Assembly: GCF_018372215.1 (NCBI RefSeq)
Contig: NZ_JAHAJN010000012.1
Location: forward strand, 1 to 32,886
Length of the DNA: 32,886 nucleotides
Source: Negativicoccus succinicivorans
GTDB lineage: Bacteria; Bacillota; Negativicutes; Veillonellales; Negativicoccaceae
Direction: 5' to 3'
Of the stretch, positions 1 to 6,109 are shown piece by piece (positions within the stretch are counted from its first letter, which is position 1; every line of letters starts with the position of its first letter). A model generated the notes under the pieces. The model made no database searches and was not told where the DNA came from. It was given only the letters and a program-made list of their open reading frames with translations. A program made the translations under genes and the position numbers.

Positions 1-1
1 C

Positions 2-409
2 GCCGACACGTTCGACGCGATAAATGACGCTATAACGGCGAAAATTGACGCATTATCGGCGATCTATTTAGAGGCCGAAGGCGATGAAATCAAAATCGAC
101 GCGCGAATTGAAAAACTAAAGAAATTGAAAGCAAGAGCCGGAAGAACAAAAGAACGGGTCGCAAACATTGCCGCTAATTTCCTGACGGCAATGGGCAAAG
201 AGAAAGCAAAAGGCGATCAATTTACATTCAAGCGCCGGAAGTTTCCGCCGCGCGTTGTAGTAGCTGATGAAAGCGCGCTACCTAAAGAATACATCAAAGA
301 AAAAATAACGACGAGCATTGACAAGATTGCAATTAAAAAAGCGCTACAAAACGGTGATGAAGTCACGGGCGCAAGTTTGGAACAACGACAGGGGGTCGCA
401 TTTGAATGA
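2..409 (+). CDS. Gp157-like phage protein, 5'-truncated by the window edge
   Basis: The reading frame is open from base 2, so the true start lies upstream; an internal TTG at 125 is not a credible start. The visible 135 residues consist of a charged helical N-terminal half (alternating Lys, Glu, Asp and Ala with leucine spacing, probably coiled coil) followed by a short beta-like half with a PPRVVVADESALPKEYI segment. Helical part, then a K/R-rich strand, then an 'IP.EY' motif is the layout of the siphovirus Gp157 family. That family usually sits directly beside phage recombination genes, as here. Its molecular role is not settled. The stop codon overlaps the start of the ERF gene by 4 bases (ATGA), which implies translational coupling. 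The family call is from pattern recognition. Confidence 0.7.
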   Translation, partial: ADTFDAINDAITAKIDALSAIYLEAEGDEIKIDARIEKLKKLKARAGRTKERVANIAANFLTAMGKEKAKGDQFTFKRRKFPPRVVVADESALPKEYIKEKITTSIDKIAIKKALQNGDEVTGASLEQRQGVAFE

Positions 410-984
410 CACTAGCAAGCAAATTACAAAAAATACAAGCGAAAATTGCGGCGCCGAAAGATCAGTTTAATAAGTTTGGCGGCTTTGCTTACAGAAACGC
501 GGAGGGTATTCTTGGCGCGCTTAAGCCGTTACTTGATGAACAAAAAGTCGTTTTACTGATGAGCGAAAAGCCGATCGAAATCGGAGATCGGATTTATATT
601 GGCGTAACCGTTTCATTGTACGACGCGGAAAGCGACGCGCCGCCGATCATGGTCACGTCGTTAGCGCGTGAAGCGGAAGAAAAAAAGGGAATGGACGCGG
701 CGCAGGTTACGGGGTCGGCGATCTCGTATGCGCGTAAATACGCATTATGCGCGATGTTTGCAATCGGTGACAGTACCGACGATCCGGACGCGCAAGAGAA
801 CGGAAAGGGAATCACGCACGGGACGCGGGAAAAGTTGGCGGCCGTCGCATTGGAAAAAAACATCAGTCCGCAGAATATGACGGCGATTATGTCGGCAGAG
901 TTCAACGTTAATAAAAGCGCCGATCTAACAGAAACACAGGGGCGCGCGTTGCTTAAAATTCTGAACGAAATGGCGGCCAACTAG
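406..984 (+). CDS. erf: ERF-family single-strand DNA annealing protein
   Basis: This 192-residue protein begins with the ERF superfamily signature. A short N-terminal helix (LASKLQKIQAKIAA) is followed by KFGGFAYRNAEGIL and ALKPLLDEQKVVLLMSE, then a core with GSAISYARKYALCAMFAIGD ending in a Asp-rich DDPDAQ segment. ERF proteins, first known from phage P22 Erf, anneal complementary single strands during phage recombination and genome circularisation or replication. The start ATG at 406 overlaps the previous stop and has a GGGGG ribosome site near 391. The C-terminal 60 residues are a small helical tail, consistent with family length. Together with the upstream Gp157-like gene and downstream SSB it forms a recombination cassette. 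Confidence 0.9.
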   Translation: MTLASKLQKIQAKIAAPKDQFNKFGGFAYRNAEGILGALKPLLDEQKVVLLMSEKPIEIGDRIYIGVTVSLYDAESDAPPIMVTSLAREAEEKKGMDAAQVTGSAISYARKYALCAMFAIGDSTDDPDAQENGKGITHGTREKLAAVALEKNISPQNMTAIMSAEFNVNKSADLTETQGRALLKILNEMAAN

Positions 985-1325
985 TGGAGGCGCCACAAGC
1001 CACAATGAAGCGCCTAATGTCGCGCATGAATACGCTACTCGATGAATCGGAAAGGCTGGGCATACAAGCCGCACAAGCGGAGTATGAATACAAGCTTGAG
1101 GAAGCGAAAAAAACGCTCGAATTACGCGATGAAGGCTTTCCCGCGACACTTATACCAACGCTAACAAAAGGCGACGAAAAAGTGGCAAAAATGCGGCTGG
1201 CGCGTGACGTTGCGGAAGTACGTTACAAGTCGGCACAAGAACGAATCAACGCGGTAAAAAAAGAGATTAGCGTACTAGCGGAAGAGATCAACAGAGAATG
1301 GGGCAATGCTAAATATGGAGCATAG
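984..1325 (+). CDS. Small coiled-coil hypothetical protein
   Basis: This is an unrecognised 113-residue, strongly charged protein that is almost entirely helical by composition, with heptad-like spacing (LGIQAAQAEYEYKLEEAKK and later RYKSAQERINAVKKEI). No catalytic motif is seen. The first possible start is GTG at 984, overlapping the ERF stop by one base. A GGAGG at 986-990 lies downstream of that GTG, 14 bases before an in-frame ATG at 1005, so the true start could be 1005 (106 residues). The end overlaps the start region of the next gene by about 20 bases. A coiled-coil accessory protein of the recombination cassette is a guess. Confidence 0.65.
   Translation: MEAPQATMKRLMSRMNTLLDESERLGIQAAQAEYEYKLEEAKKTLELRDEGFPATLIPTLTKGDEKVAKMRLARDVAEVRYKSAQERINAVKKEISVLAEEINREWGNAKYGA
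1295..1319. repeat. Direct repeat copy 1 (translation-start region)
   Basis: This 25-base segment around the start of the winged-helix-like gene matches 1638-1662 at 23 of 25 positions. Both copies carry two in-frame ATGs spaced 9 bases apart, giving the same Met-Leu-Asn-Met N-terminus in two unrelated proteins. The copies bracket the winged-helix-like gene exactly, so one may have arisen by duplication when a gene cassette was inserted. Confidence 0.75.
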
Positions 1326-1635
1326 CAGAACGGCTAAAGACATTTTATTTGAGGCGCAAGCGGCGGACTGCGTCGCCGTGAATAAACATATTATGCGTGA
1401 ATTTGGCGCTAATGCGGCTTTGTTATATGCCCTTATGTTGGAGGAATATGAAAACGTTAAAAAGGGCGGTGACGCTGGAACGAAGAAAGCATTGCTTGAG
1501 CGCATACAACAGGCCACACGCTTTCCTTTGTGGGAAATAGAGTGTGCGGTTGATGACTTGGAACGCGCCGGGGTTATAGATAGCAAAGAAGATGCATTTC
1601 GCATTTTCGTTATCGACAAGATCCCGACTGAATAA
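1306..1635 (+). CDS. Small winged-helix-like protein
   Basis: This 109-residue protein of unknown function has a layout like the N-terminal winged-helix half of DnaD or replisome-organizer proteins. A helix (GANAALLYALMLEEYEN) is followed by a helix-turn-helix-like stretch (KKALLERIQQATRFPLWEI), then a recognition-like helix and a short wing (VDDLERAGVIDSKEDAFRIF). It may bind DNA near the replication genes. Two in-frame ATGs are close together (1306 and 1315) and neither has a strong ribosome site. The initiation region is part of a 25-base sequence repeated almost exactly before the next gene. Function is inferred only from fold-like patterning. Confidence 0.55.
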   Translation: MLNMEHSRTAKDILFEAQAADCVAVNKHIMREFGANAALLYALMLEEYENVKKGGDAGTKKALLERIQQATRFPLWEIECAVDDLERAGVIDSKEDAFRIFVIDKIPTE

Positions 1636-1637
1636 AC

Positions 1638-1662
1638 AGAATGGAGCAATGCTAAATATGGG
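1638..1662. repeat. Direct repeat copy 2 (translation-start region)
   Basis: This is the second copy of the 25-base repeat at 1295-1319, with 2 differences. It supplies the start region of the HNH gene. Confidence 0.75.
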
Positions 1663-1924
1663 GTTTAAGCGGTTATCTCATTACAAATATTCAAAATTGC
1701 GCCGAAAGGTTTACGAGCGTGACGGCGGTCAATGCGTATTATGCGGCGGCGCGGGAGCACATATCCATCACATTATTTTCCGATCGCAGGGCGGTAAAGA
1801 TGAGGCCGAAAACTTGGTCACTCTTTGCGGCAGTTGTCACGAAAAGGCGCACGGGCGCGGTAACGGCGCTTTTACTCAAAAATCAATCCGCGAAATGTTA
1901 TTGAAATACGTTTCAAATGAATAA
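1649..1924 (+). CDS. HNH endonuclease
   Basis: This small 91-residue HNH nuclease has a zinc-knuckle style core. The paired Cys motifs are C29-x2-C32 and C60-x2-C63, with the His-His of the first strand (residues 40-41, in HIHHIIFRSQGG), the Asn of the HNH motif (N55 in AENLVTLC) and the final His residues (H64 and H68 in CHEKAHG). The frame is open further upstream, but the start at 1649 or 1658 gives the normal family N-terminus and matches the repeated initiation sequence. In many tailed phages an HNH protein sits by the terminase and helps packaging. Here it lies in the replication region, far from the terminase, so it may instead be a free-standing mobile-type endonuclease. Function as a nuclease is well supported; the role is not. 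Confidence 0.88.
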   Translation: MLNMGFKRLSHYKYSKLRRKVYERDGGQCVLCGGAGAHIHHIIFRSQGGKDEAENLVTLCGSCHEKAHGRGNGAFTQKSIREMLLKYVSNE

Positions 1925-1941
1925 AGGGGGCGTGATGCACC

Positions 1942-2847
1942 GTGGGTCGTCAAGTCAAGCAAGGACTAGACTACTTCACGTTGGACGTTGATTTTTTCGA
2001 TAGTATAAAGATCCGGAAAATTAGGAAAGCATGCGGCACTCAATCCATCGCTCTACTGGTCGCGTTGCTCTGTAATATTTATCGTGAAGAGGGATATTAC
2101 GTGGGTTACGATGGCGATCTGACGTTCCTTATTGCTGAACAATTCAGCGTAAGCGAGGGCGCAGTAGAGGAGACGGTTCGAAAGGCTGTATCAGTGGGTT
2201 TTTTTGATGCCGACATGTTCCGCAAATACAACATACTCACGTCACACGCAATTCAGGAACGCTATTTTATAGCGGTTGACAAGCTGAAAAGAAAGCGTGT
2301 GGCGGTCACAGGAGATTTTGTACTCAAAAGCATCTCTGATTCTGGGTATGTTGATAAACTCGGCGGAAATGTCGTTTTCCATACGGATAAATCGAATAAA
2401 TCATTGAATAAATCCGACTATGTAAAGGTAAAGGTAAATGTAAAGGAAAAGGTAAACGTAAATAAAAGCATAGTCGAGAAATCTCGACAACACACAAAAA
2501 CGACAAGCAAACAAACAAACGCCACCTGCCAAGAAATCATTGACTACTTGAACGAAAAAGCACAGACAAAGTACAGGGCAACAACGGCAAAAACGCGTTC
2601 ACTTATCAATGCGAGATTATCGGAAGGCTTTGTTGTTGGAGATTTTAAGACGGTTATAGATAAAAAGTGCGCGGAGTGGCAGGGGACGGAGTGGGAAAAG
2701 TTTTTGCGACCAGAAACATTATTCGGCACTAAATTTGAGGGTTATTTGAACGCACGGCAGACTGTACAGAAAAGCACTAACAAGAACGCTGATCTGTATG
2801 CGCGAGCGTTAGCGAAAGCGAGGGAAATAGATGAACGCCAATCTTGA
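1942..2847 (+). CDS. Phage replisome organizer (Lin1244/Lin1753-type N-terminus, phg_2220 C-terminus)
   Basis: This 301-residue protein has two recognisable parts. The N-terminal ~130 residues (GLDYFTLDVDFFDSIKIRKI, then a winged-helix-like region) match the Lin1244/Lin1753 N-terminal type found in Bacillota phage initiators. Residues ~195-275 (EIIDYLNEKAQTKYRATTAK through FLRPETLFGTKFEGYLN) match the conserved phage C-terminal domain phg_2220. Between them is a Lys/Asn/Val-rich low-complexity linker (about residues 148-190) whose DNA is highly repetitive and is a candidate origin. Such proteins bind the phage origin and recruit the host helicase loader and DnaB. The start is GTG at 1942 with an AAGGGGG site about 11 bases upstream. 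The gene overlaps the next by 17 bases. Confidence 0.82.
   Translation: MGRQVKQGLDYFTLDVDFFDSIKIRKIRKACGTQSIALLVALLCNIYREEGYYVGYDGDLTFLIAEQFSVSEGAVEETVRKAVSVGFFDADMFRKYNILTSHAIQERYFIAVDKLKRKRVAVTGDFVLKSISDSGYVDKLGGNVVFHTDKSNKSLNKSDYVKVKVNVKEKVNVNKSIVEKSRQHTKTTSKQTNATCQEIIDYLNEKAQTKYRATTAKTRSLINARLSEGFVVGDFKTVIDKKCAEWQGTEWEKFLRPETLFGTKFEGYLNARQTVQKSTNKNADLYARALAKAREIDERQS
2387..2488. other. Candidate replication origin: iteron-like repeats and a palindrome within the organizer gene
   Basis: This AT-rich block lies inside the linker-coding part of the organizer gene. It contains three copies of ATAAATC (2387-2393, 2396-2402, 2408-2414). These are followed by seven head-to-tail hexamers of the GTAAAG type (2422-2463; units GTAAAG, GTAAAG, GTAAAT, GTAAAG, GAAAAG, GTAAAC, GTAAAT) and then a 16-base inverted repeat with 7-bp arms (GTCGAGA at 2473-2479, TCTCGAC at 2482-2488). 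Phage origins are often embedded in the initiator gene, as in lambda O. The repeats are seen directly; the origin role is inferred. Confidence 0.5.
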
Positions 2848-3343
2848 AAGCGTTTTGAAAAGCCTTGAGCCGCTTGTGTACGCCTATCAGAAAGACGTTA
2901 AAGAGGGAACGTTTGAGGCTTATGTAACGTATTTAGCGGACGTGCCGCCTGAATTTATTCGTGCCGCCGTTGATGAATTAATTAAAACGTCGAAATGGTT
3001 GCCGACGGTGGCGGAAATTAGGGAGCAAGCGCGGGCGTTGTGGATGAATAGTAAAGGTCTGGAAGAAGAAACGGCAGAAAAATCCTGGATCGCCTTGTTG
3101 CAGATGGTACGAAAGCACGGCTTTGTTGAGCCTAAACGCGAGGCGTTTACATCGGCGGCGGCGTATCAAGCTATGCGAGCGGTCGGTTGGACGGCGATAT
3201 GCATGGCAACAAATAATGAATTGAGCTTTTTACACAATCAATATGTAAACGCCTATAACGAATTTAAGGGCAATAAGCCTGTACTAATTAAGAAGTTGGA
3301 GGCGATCGACCATGCAAAAGTGCGGCTTCTTGGCAACACTTAA
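2831..3343 (+). CDS. Replicative helicase loader-like protein
   Basis: This 170-residue, mostly helical protein is placed directly after the organizer. The segment TFEAYVTYLADVPPEFIRAA followed by the KWLPTVAEIREQARALW motif resembles the small phage helicase loader/inhibitor proteins of the SPP1 G39P kind, where a 'P-T-x-AEI' motif follows the first helical repeat. Such proteins load the replicative hexameric helicase onto origin DNA bound by the organizer. No phage DnaB-type helicase is seen in the window, so the partner may be the host enzyme. The start ATG at 2831 has a GAGGG ribosome site 6 bases away and lies inside the end of the previous gene (17-base overlap). Confidence 0.6.
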   Translation: MNANLESVLKSLEPLVYAYQKDVKEGTFEAYVTYLADVPPEFIRAAVDELIKTSKWLPTVAEIREQARALWMNSKGLEEETAEKSWIALLQMVRKHGFVEPKREAFTSAAAYQAMRAVGWTAICMATNNELSFLHNQYVNAYNEFKGNKPVLIKKLEAIDHAKVRLLGNT

Positions 3344-3614
3344 CGGTGAACGCAAGCGGGAAATAGAAAGGGCAAAACGGTTAGCGGTGGCGCCTGAAGT
3401 AACGGACGAATTAAGGGCGTATGCGCGCAGTTATTTCCCTGAAATTACCGATAAGCAGATTATGAAAAACTATATCGTGCTGCAGTGCTTATGCAGTAAT
3501 GAGCGCGACAAGTGGACTAAATTCAGAGATGGAACGGCGCAAGAGATATTGCCGATGATCCCGATCATGGACAAATACACGGGCGAGATCCGACCAGTAT
3601 ATAAGGAGGCGTAA
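3312..3614 (+). CDS. Hypothetical protein of the replication module
   Basis: This 100-residue protein of unknown function is helical and basic at the N-terminus (GERKREIERAKRLAV). A central helical region contains DKQIMKNYIVLQCLCSNERD, and the C-terminus (PMIPIMDKYTGEIRPVYKEA) is proline-rich. The start ATG at 3312 has a well-placed GGAGG (3298-3302) and overlaps the helicase-loader-like gene by 32 bases. Its position suggests a replication accessory, but nothing in the sequence shows a function. Confidence 0.65.
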   Translation: MQKCGFLATLNGERKREIERAKRLAVAPEVTDELRAYARSYFPEITDKQIMKNYIVLQCLCSNERDKWTKFRDGTAQEILPMIPIMDKYTGEIRPVYKEA

Positions 3615-3617
3615 AAA
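3603..3617 (+). repeat. Duplicated ribosome-binding cassette, copy 1
   Basis: The 15-base sequence AAGGAGGCGTAAAAA is present identically at 3984-3998. Each copy contains the end and stop codon of one gene plus the Shine-Dalgarno site of the next, and is followed at once by a start codon (ATG here, GTG at 3999). Confidence 0.8.
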
Positions 3618-3995
3618 ATGGCAACAACAGCCGAGCGATGGAAAGCATATCAGAAAGTGAAAGCGTCACTCAGTCAAGAGCAGCAAAACGTACTGTCAAA
3701 TATTGAGGGGCATATGGCACGAATGAAGCTGTGGTCCGCTCTTTCAGAAGTTGATGTTTCTAATGACCGTGTGAACGATTGGCGCGGGGGAAAATATTTG
3801 TGGGTCGAAAATCTGCGTTTTTTGATCAAGTTGGGAAATGTTGATATTGGAGGACCGCGCGAGCCTACCGTTCAAACCATGTTCAAATTGGCGCGAATAT
3901 ATAGCAGGCGCGATAGATGCAGATTTGTATTCCGTCTTTCTGATTACTTTTCAGAGGTGCTTGGCGAGTGCATTCGCGATGAAAAGGAGGCGTAA
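3618..3995 (+). CDS. Hypothetical protein
   Basis: This 125-residue soluble protein is rich in Arg, Trp and aromatic residues (NDWRGGKYLWVENLRFLIKL, then MFKLARIYSRRDRCRFVFRL). No family is recognised and no signal peptide or membrane segment is visible. The ATG at 3618 is preceded by AAGGAGG at a 7-base spacing. The protein ends in EKEA, like the YKEA end of the previous protein, because both genes end inside an identical 15-base ribosome-site segment. Confidence 0.65.
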   Translation: MATTAERWKAYQKVKASLSQEQQNVLSNIEGHMARMKLWSALSEVDVSNDRVNDWRGGKYLWVENLRFLIKLGNVDIGGPREPTVQTMFKLARIYSRRDRCRFVFRLSDYFSEVLGECIRDEKEA

Positions 3996-3998
3996 AAA
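3984..3998 (+). repeat. Duplicated ribosome-binding cassette, copy 2
   Basis: This is the second identical copy of the 15-base segment at 3603-3617, directly before the GTG start at 3999. Confidence 0.8.
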
Positions 3999-4304
3999 GT
4001 GGAATTTAATGAAGATATTGACTTTGGCGAAATACGAAAAGAGCTTAATCGAGAATTGAAAAATGTTGAGCGCGGCTATTCCCCGACACAGGCACTTGAG
4101 GAATTATGCCAAATGTGGCAGTTGGTGCTTGATATGTGTACAGACAATAACGAAATTCTGGGGTGGACCGTGAAAATGATTGACGGGTGCACGGATTTTC
4201 AAGCGGCGATAACGATGTCGAGGGCGATGGAAACGAATTTATTGAAAGTGTTGGCGAGCAGTCAATGTTTTTCTGAAGAAGAGGAGGAACAAGAAAATGA
4301 ATGA
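3999..4304 (+). CDS. Hypothetical acidic protein
   Basis: This 101-residue, mostly helical acidic protein ends in a run of glutamates (FSEEEEEQENE). No known domain is recognised. The start is GTG at 3999, supported by AAGGAGG with ideal spacing. Its end overlaps the ssb start by 8 bases, so translation of ssb is probably coupled. The acidic tail overlaps the DNA that forms the ssb ribosome site (AGGAGG), so the Glu run may partly reflect that constraint. Confidence 0.65.
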   Translation: MEFNEDIDFGEIRKELNRELKNVERGYSPTQALEELCQMWQLVLDMCTDNNEILGWTVKMIDGCTDFQAAITMSRAMETNLLKVLASSQCFSEEEEEQENE

Positions 4305-4677
4305 AGTAACATTAGTGGGTACTATTGACGGTGGAATTAAGGCGTTTAGCGGGGAACGATCCACAAAAGCGTCGTTTCGGCTGGTAACGTCACGCACGTT
4401 TAACGGTAAAGAGTTTAGCGATCGACACAACATCGTACTTTGGGGTGATAAAGCGCAGGCAGCCGCCGATCATCTGACGGCGGGCGACGTGGTAATGGTA
4501 AAAGGGCGTATTGGTACGCGTAAATATACAAAGAAAGACGGCACAGACGCCTATATTACAGAAATCACGGCGTATGGAATTTATAAGGAAGTTGTCGGTA
4601 CGAATACCAATCGCGACGAGGTAAAGGTAAAGGCGAGTGGGTTGCTACAAGTTAACGATGAGGATATTCCATTTTAA
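4297..4677 (+). CDS. ssb: Single-stranded DNA-binding protein
   Basis: This 126-residue bacterial-type SSB has an OB fold covering residues 1-105: MNEVTLVGTIDG, KASFRLVTSRTF, HNIVLWGDKAQAAADHLTAG, and a G-D-V-V-M-V-K-G-R-I-G strand followed by YITEI. The acidic C-terminal tip DEDIPF is the conserved peptide by which SSBs recruit helicases, nucleases and primase. The linker is very short compared with host SSBs, which is normal in phages. It protects single strands in replication and partners with the ERF annealing protein. The ribosome site AGGAGG lies within the previous gene. Confidence 0.95.
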   Translation: MNEVTLVGTIDGGIKAFSGERSTKASFRLVTSRTFNGKEFSDRHNIVLWGDKAQAAADHLTAGDVVMVKGRIGTRKYTKKDGTDAYITEITAYGIYKEVVGTNTNRDEVKVKASGLLQVNDEDIPF

Positions 4678-4688
4678 GGGGCGACAAA

Positions 4689-5057
4689 ATGACAGAGATA
4701 TATATCATTGAGCGGGTACACGTCGGAACAGAAGTGGAAGCGCTATATATTTTCGAGGACAGAGAAAAGGCAATAGAAAAATACCTTAAAGTTGAGAAGG
4801 CGTATATAGGAGTTGATAAGTATTTTATTAACCTTTGCCGCCTGACGATCCGTGACGGTGGTATGGTCACGGCACAAGATTATTACGAATTTTATTCTCG
4901 GGACTTTGAAGATGATCCGCCTAAAAATGCTGCGCGATCAATTCTCAAAGAGATTAATGAAATAATCGACTTTCAAAAAGACGAAATGCTTTTAATGCTT
5001 AATAAATGCGGCGAGTTGTTGAGCGAAAACGAGAAGCTAAAGGGAATAAATGACTAA
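4689..5057 (+). CDS. Hypothetical protein
   Basis: This 122-residue protein of unknown function begins with a beta-rich N-terminal half (MTEIYIIERVHVGTEVEALY, with a FEDREKAIEKYLK helix), a pattern common in small phage proteins. Its C-terminal half is an acidic, coiled-coil-like stretch (ARSILKEINEIIDFQKDE and LSENEKLKGIND). The start is ATG with AAGGGG upstream at 4677. It overlaps the nuclease gene by 8 bases. Confidence 0.6.
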   Translation: MTEIYIIERVHVGTEVEALYIFEDREKAIEKYLKVEKAYIGVDKYFINLCRLTIRDGGMVTAQDYYEFYSRDFEDDPPKNAARSILKEINEIIDFQKDEMLLMLNKCGELLSENEKLKGIND

Positions 5058-5391
5058 CGGCAAGCAAAAGGGCAAGCGCGGCGAGTTGGAATTTTCCCGC
5101 TTGTGTCGTGAATACGGTTGGGAAGTGCGCCGGACTGCTCAATATTGCGGTAACACCGGAGAGGCGGCTGATGTGGTCGGACTTCCGGGTGTGCATGTGG
5201 AAGTAAAGCGAGTAGAACGACTAAATATTGATGACGCGATGGCGCAAGCTCGACGAGATTCTAAAAAGAGCGGTCGGGTGCCGATAGTCGCGCACAGAAA
5301 AAACAACTGTAAATGGCTAATTACTATGACGGCGGAAGATTGGTTTGAAATGTTTAGAGAATGGAGAGGTGAAAGTAATGATAGCAACTAG
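5050..5391 (+). CDS. PDDEXK-family nuclease, Holliday junction resolvase-like
   Basis: This 113-residue protein has a clear PDDEXK layout. An N-terminal helix contains Glu (GKRGELEFSRLCREYGWEV, E12/E14), followed by an Arg-rich strand, then D41 (EAADVVGLPG) and the E51-V-K53 pair in VHVEVKR, and a helix with many basic residues. This resembles Hjc-type archaeal and phage resolvases. In this recombination and replication module it could resolve branched DNA before packaging. The start at 5050 has AAAGGGA upstream. The fold and active-site call is well supported; the exact substrate is inferred. Confidence 0.82.
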   Translation: MTNGKQKGKRGELEFSRLCREYGWEVRRTAQYCGNTGEAADVVGLPGVHVEVKRVERLNIDDAMAQARRDSKKSGRVPIVAHRKNNCKWLITMTAEDWFEMFREWRGESNDSN

Positions 5392-5761
5392 TATGGCGGA
5401 GCCGATTATATCGCCTTGGCTGATTTATGCGATTGACATCTTAAACTCAATAAGCAATGCCGCTAATATAGTTTGTTGGTTATCCCTTGCCGTCTTTTCG
5501 GTTATATTGTTTAGAAATTTAATTGGTCTTGATCTGACGGACGAGTTTATTCAGGACTATGCTCGAGTTTATAAACGTGTCGCTGTTGTGTTTCTAGCGT
5601 CATTCTTGGTGGCAACGATTGTGCCAAACAAACAAACGTCTTATGAAATGCTTGCGGCGGCATATGTGACTCCGGCTAATGTTGAGCGGGCGGCGGACAT
5701 GTTGGATCGATTTGCTGACAAAATATTAAAAGAAAATAACAGACGGGAGTGGTCAAGATGA
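5378..5761 (+). CDS. Membrane protein with two transmembrane segments
   Basis: This 127-residue protein has two hydrophobic segments at about residues 28-46 (NIVCWLSLAVFSVILF) and 68-83 (VAVVFLASFLVATIVP), separated by a charged loop. The C-terminal ~40 residues are hydrophilic and basic. It has no cleavable signal peptide pattern. The frame is open upstream to 5345, but ATG 5378 has the better ribosome site (GGAGAGGTG). It overlaps the nuclease gene by 14 bases. Similar small membrane proteins occur in early regions of Bacillota phages with unknown roles. A holin is unlikely given its early position. Confidence 0.72.
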   Translation: MIATSMAEPIISPWLIYAIDILNSISNAANIVCWLSLAVFSVILFRNLIGLDLTDEFIQDYARVYKRVAVVFLASFLVATIVPNKQTSYEMLAAAYVTPANVERAADMLDRFADKILKENNRREWSR

Positions 5762-6000
5762 TTCAAGAGGTAAATAAAAGCGGCGTATTAATGCAAGAAG
5801 TGCGTGACATTGCTAATTATTTTTTTGAGATGCAAGAGCTGGGACAATTTTATGACGAAGATGATGCGTTTTTTCAGGAAGAGGACTACGCAAAGGAAAT
5901 TGTTTATGCAGTTCATTGTTGGCTAACCAAACGATACGGAACGCTTGACGATGAAATGATGAAGGAGTTTGTCGGCATTATGGTAGGCAGAAGACTTTAA
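5758..6000 (+). CDS. Small acidic hypothetical protein
   Basis: This 80-residue acidic protein (FYDEDDAFFQEEDYAKEIVY) has no recognised domain. The ATG at 5758 is preferred over the in-frame GTG at 5749 because GGGAG at 5745-5749 then sits 8 bases upstream. It overlaps the membrane-protein gene by 4 bases. Confidence 0.6.
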   Translation: MIQEVNKSGVLMQEVRDIANYFFEMQELGQFYDEDDAFFQEEDYAKEIVYAVHCWLTKRYGTLDDEMMKEFVGIMVGRRL

Positions 6001-6013
6001 CCGGAGGTCAGTT

Positions 6014-6109
6014 ATGAATGTGGTAATGTTGGCGTTTATTCTTGCGGCACTTGCCATTGTGGGTTATCGGGAAATGACGAGACAGGACGAAAGGGAACAT
6101 AAGCAATGA
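6014..6109 (+). CDS. 31-residue single-TM peptide
   Basis: This is a very short gene with a near-perfect ribosome site (GGAGGT at 6003-6008, 5-base gap to ATG 6014). The peptide begins MNVVMLAFILAALAIVGYRE, which forms one transmembrane helix, followed by an 11-residue charged tail (TRQDEREHKQ). Its stop overlaps the next start (ATGA, 6106-6109), so it is embedded in the operon's coupling chain. The size and one-helix topology resemble small phage membrane effectors, but the function is unknown. Confidence 0.7.
   Translation: MNVVMLAFILAALAIVGYREMTRQDEREHKQ

Noticed and set aside
1592..1648. Upstream start for the HNH protein
   Set aside because: It would overlap the winged-helix-like gene and lacks a ribosome site, and the homolog-like N-terminus begins at MLNMGFK.
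5345..5377. Upstream start for the two-TM protein
   Set aside because: The extra residues are coded within the nuclease gene and the ATG at 5378 has the ribosome site.
5378..5761. Two-TM protein as a holin
   Set aside because: It lies in the early region away from any lysin and has a long soluble tail, so the holin call is not supported.
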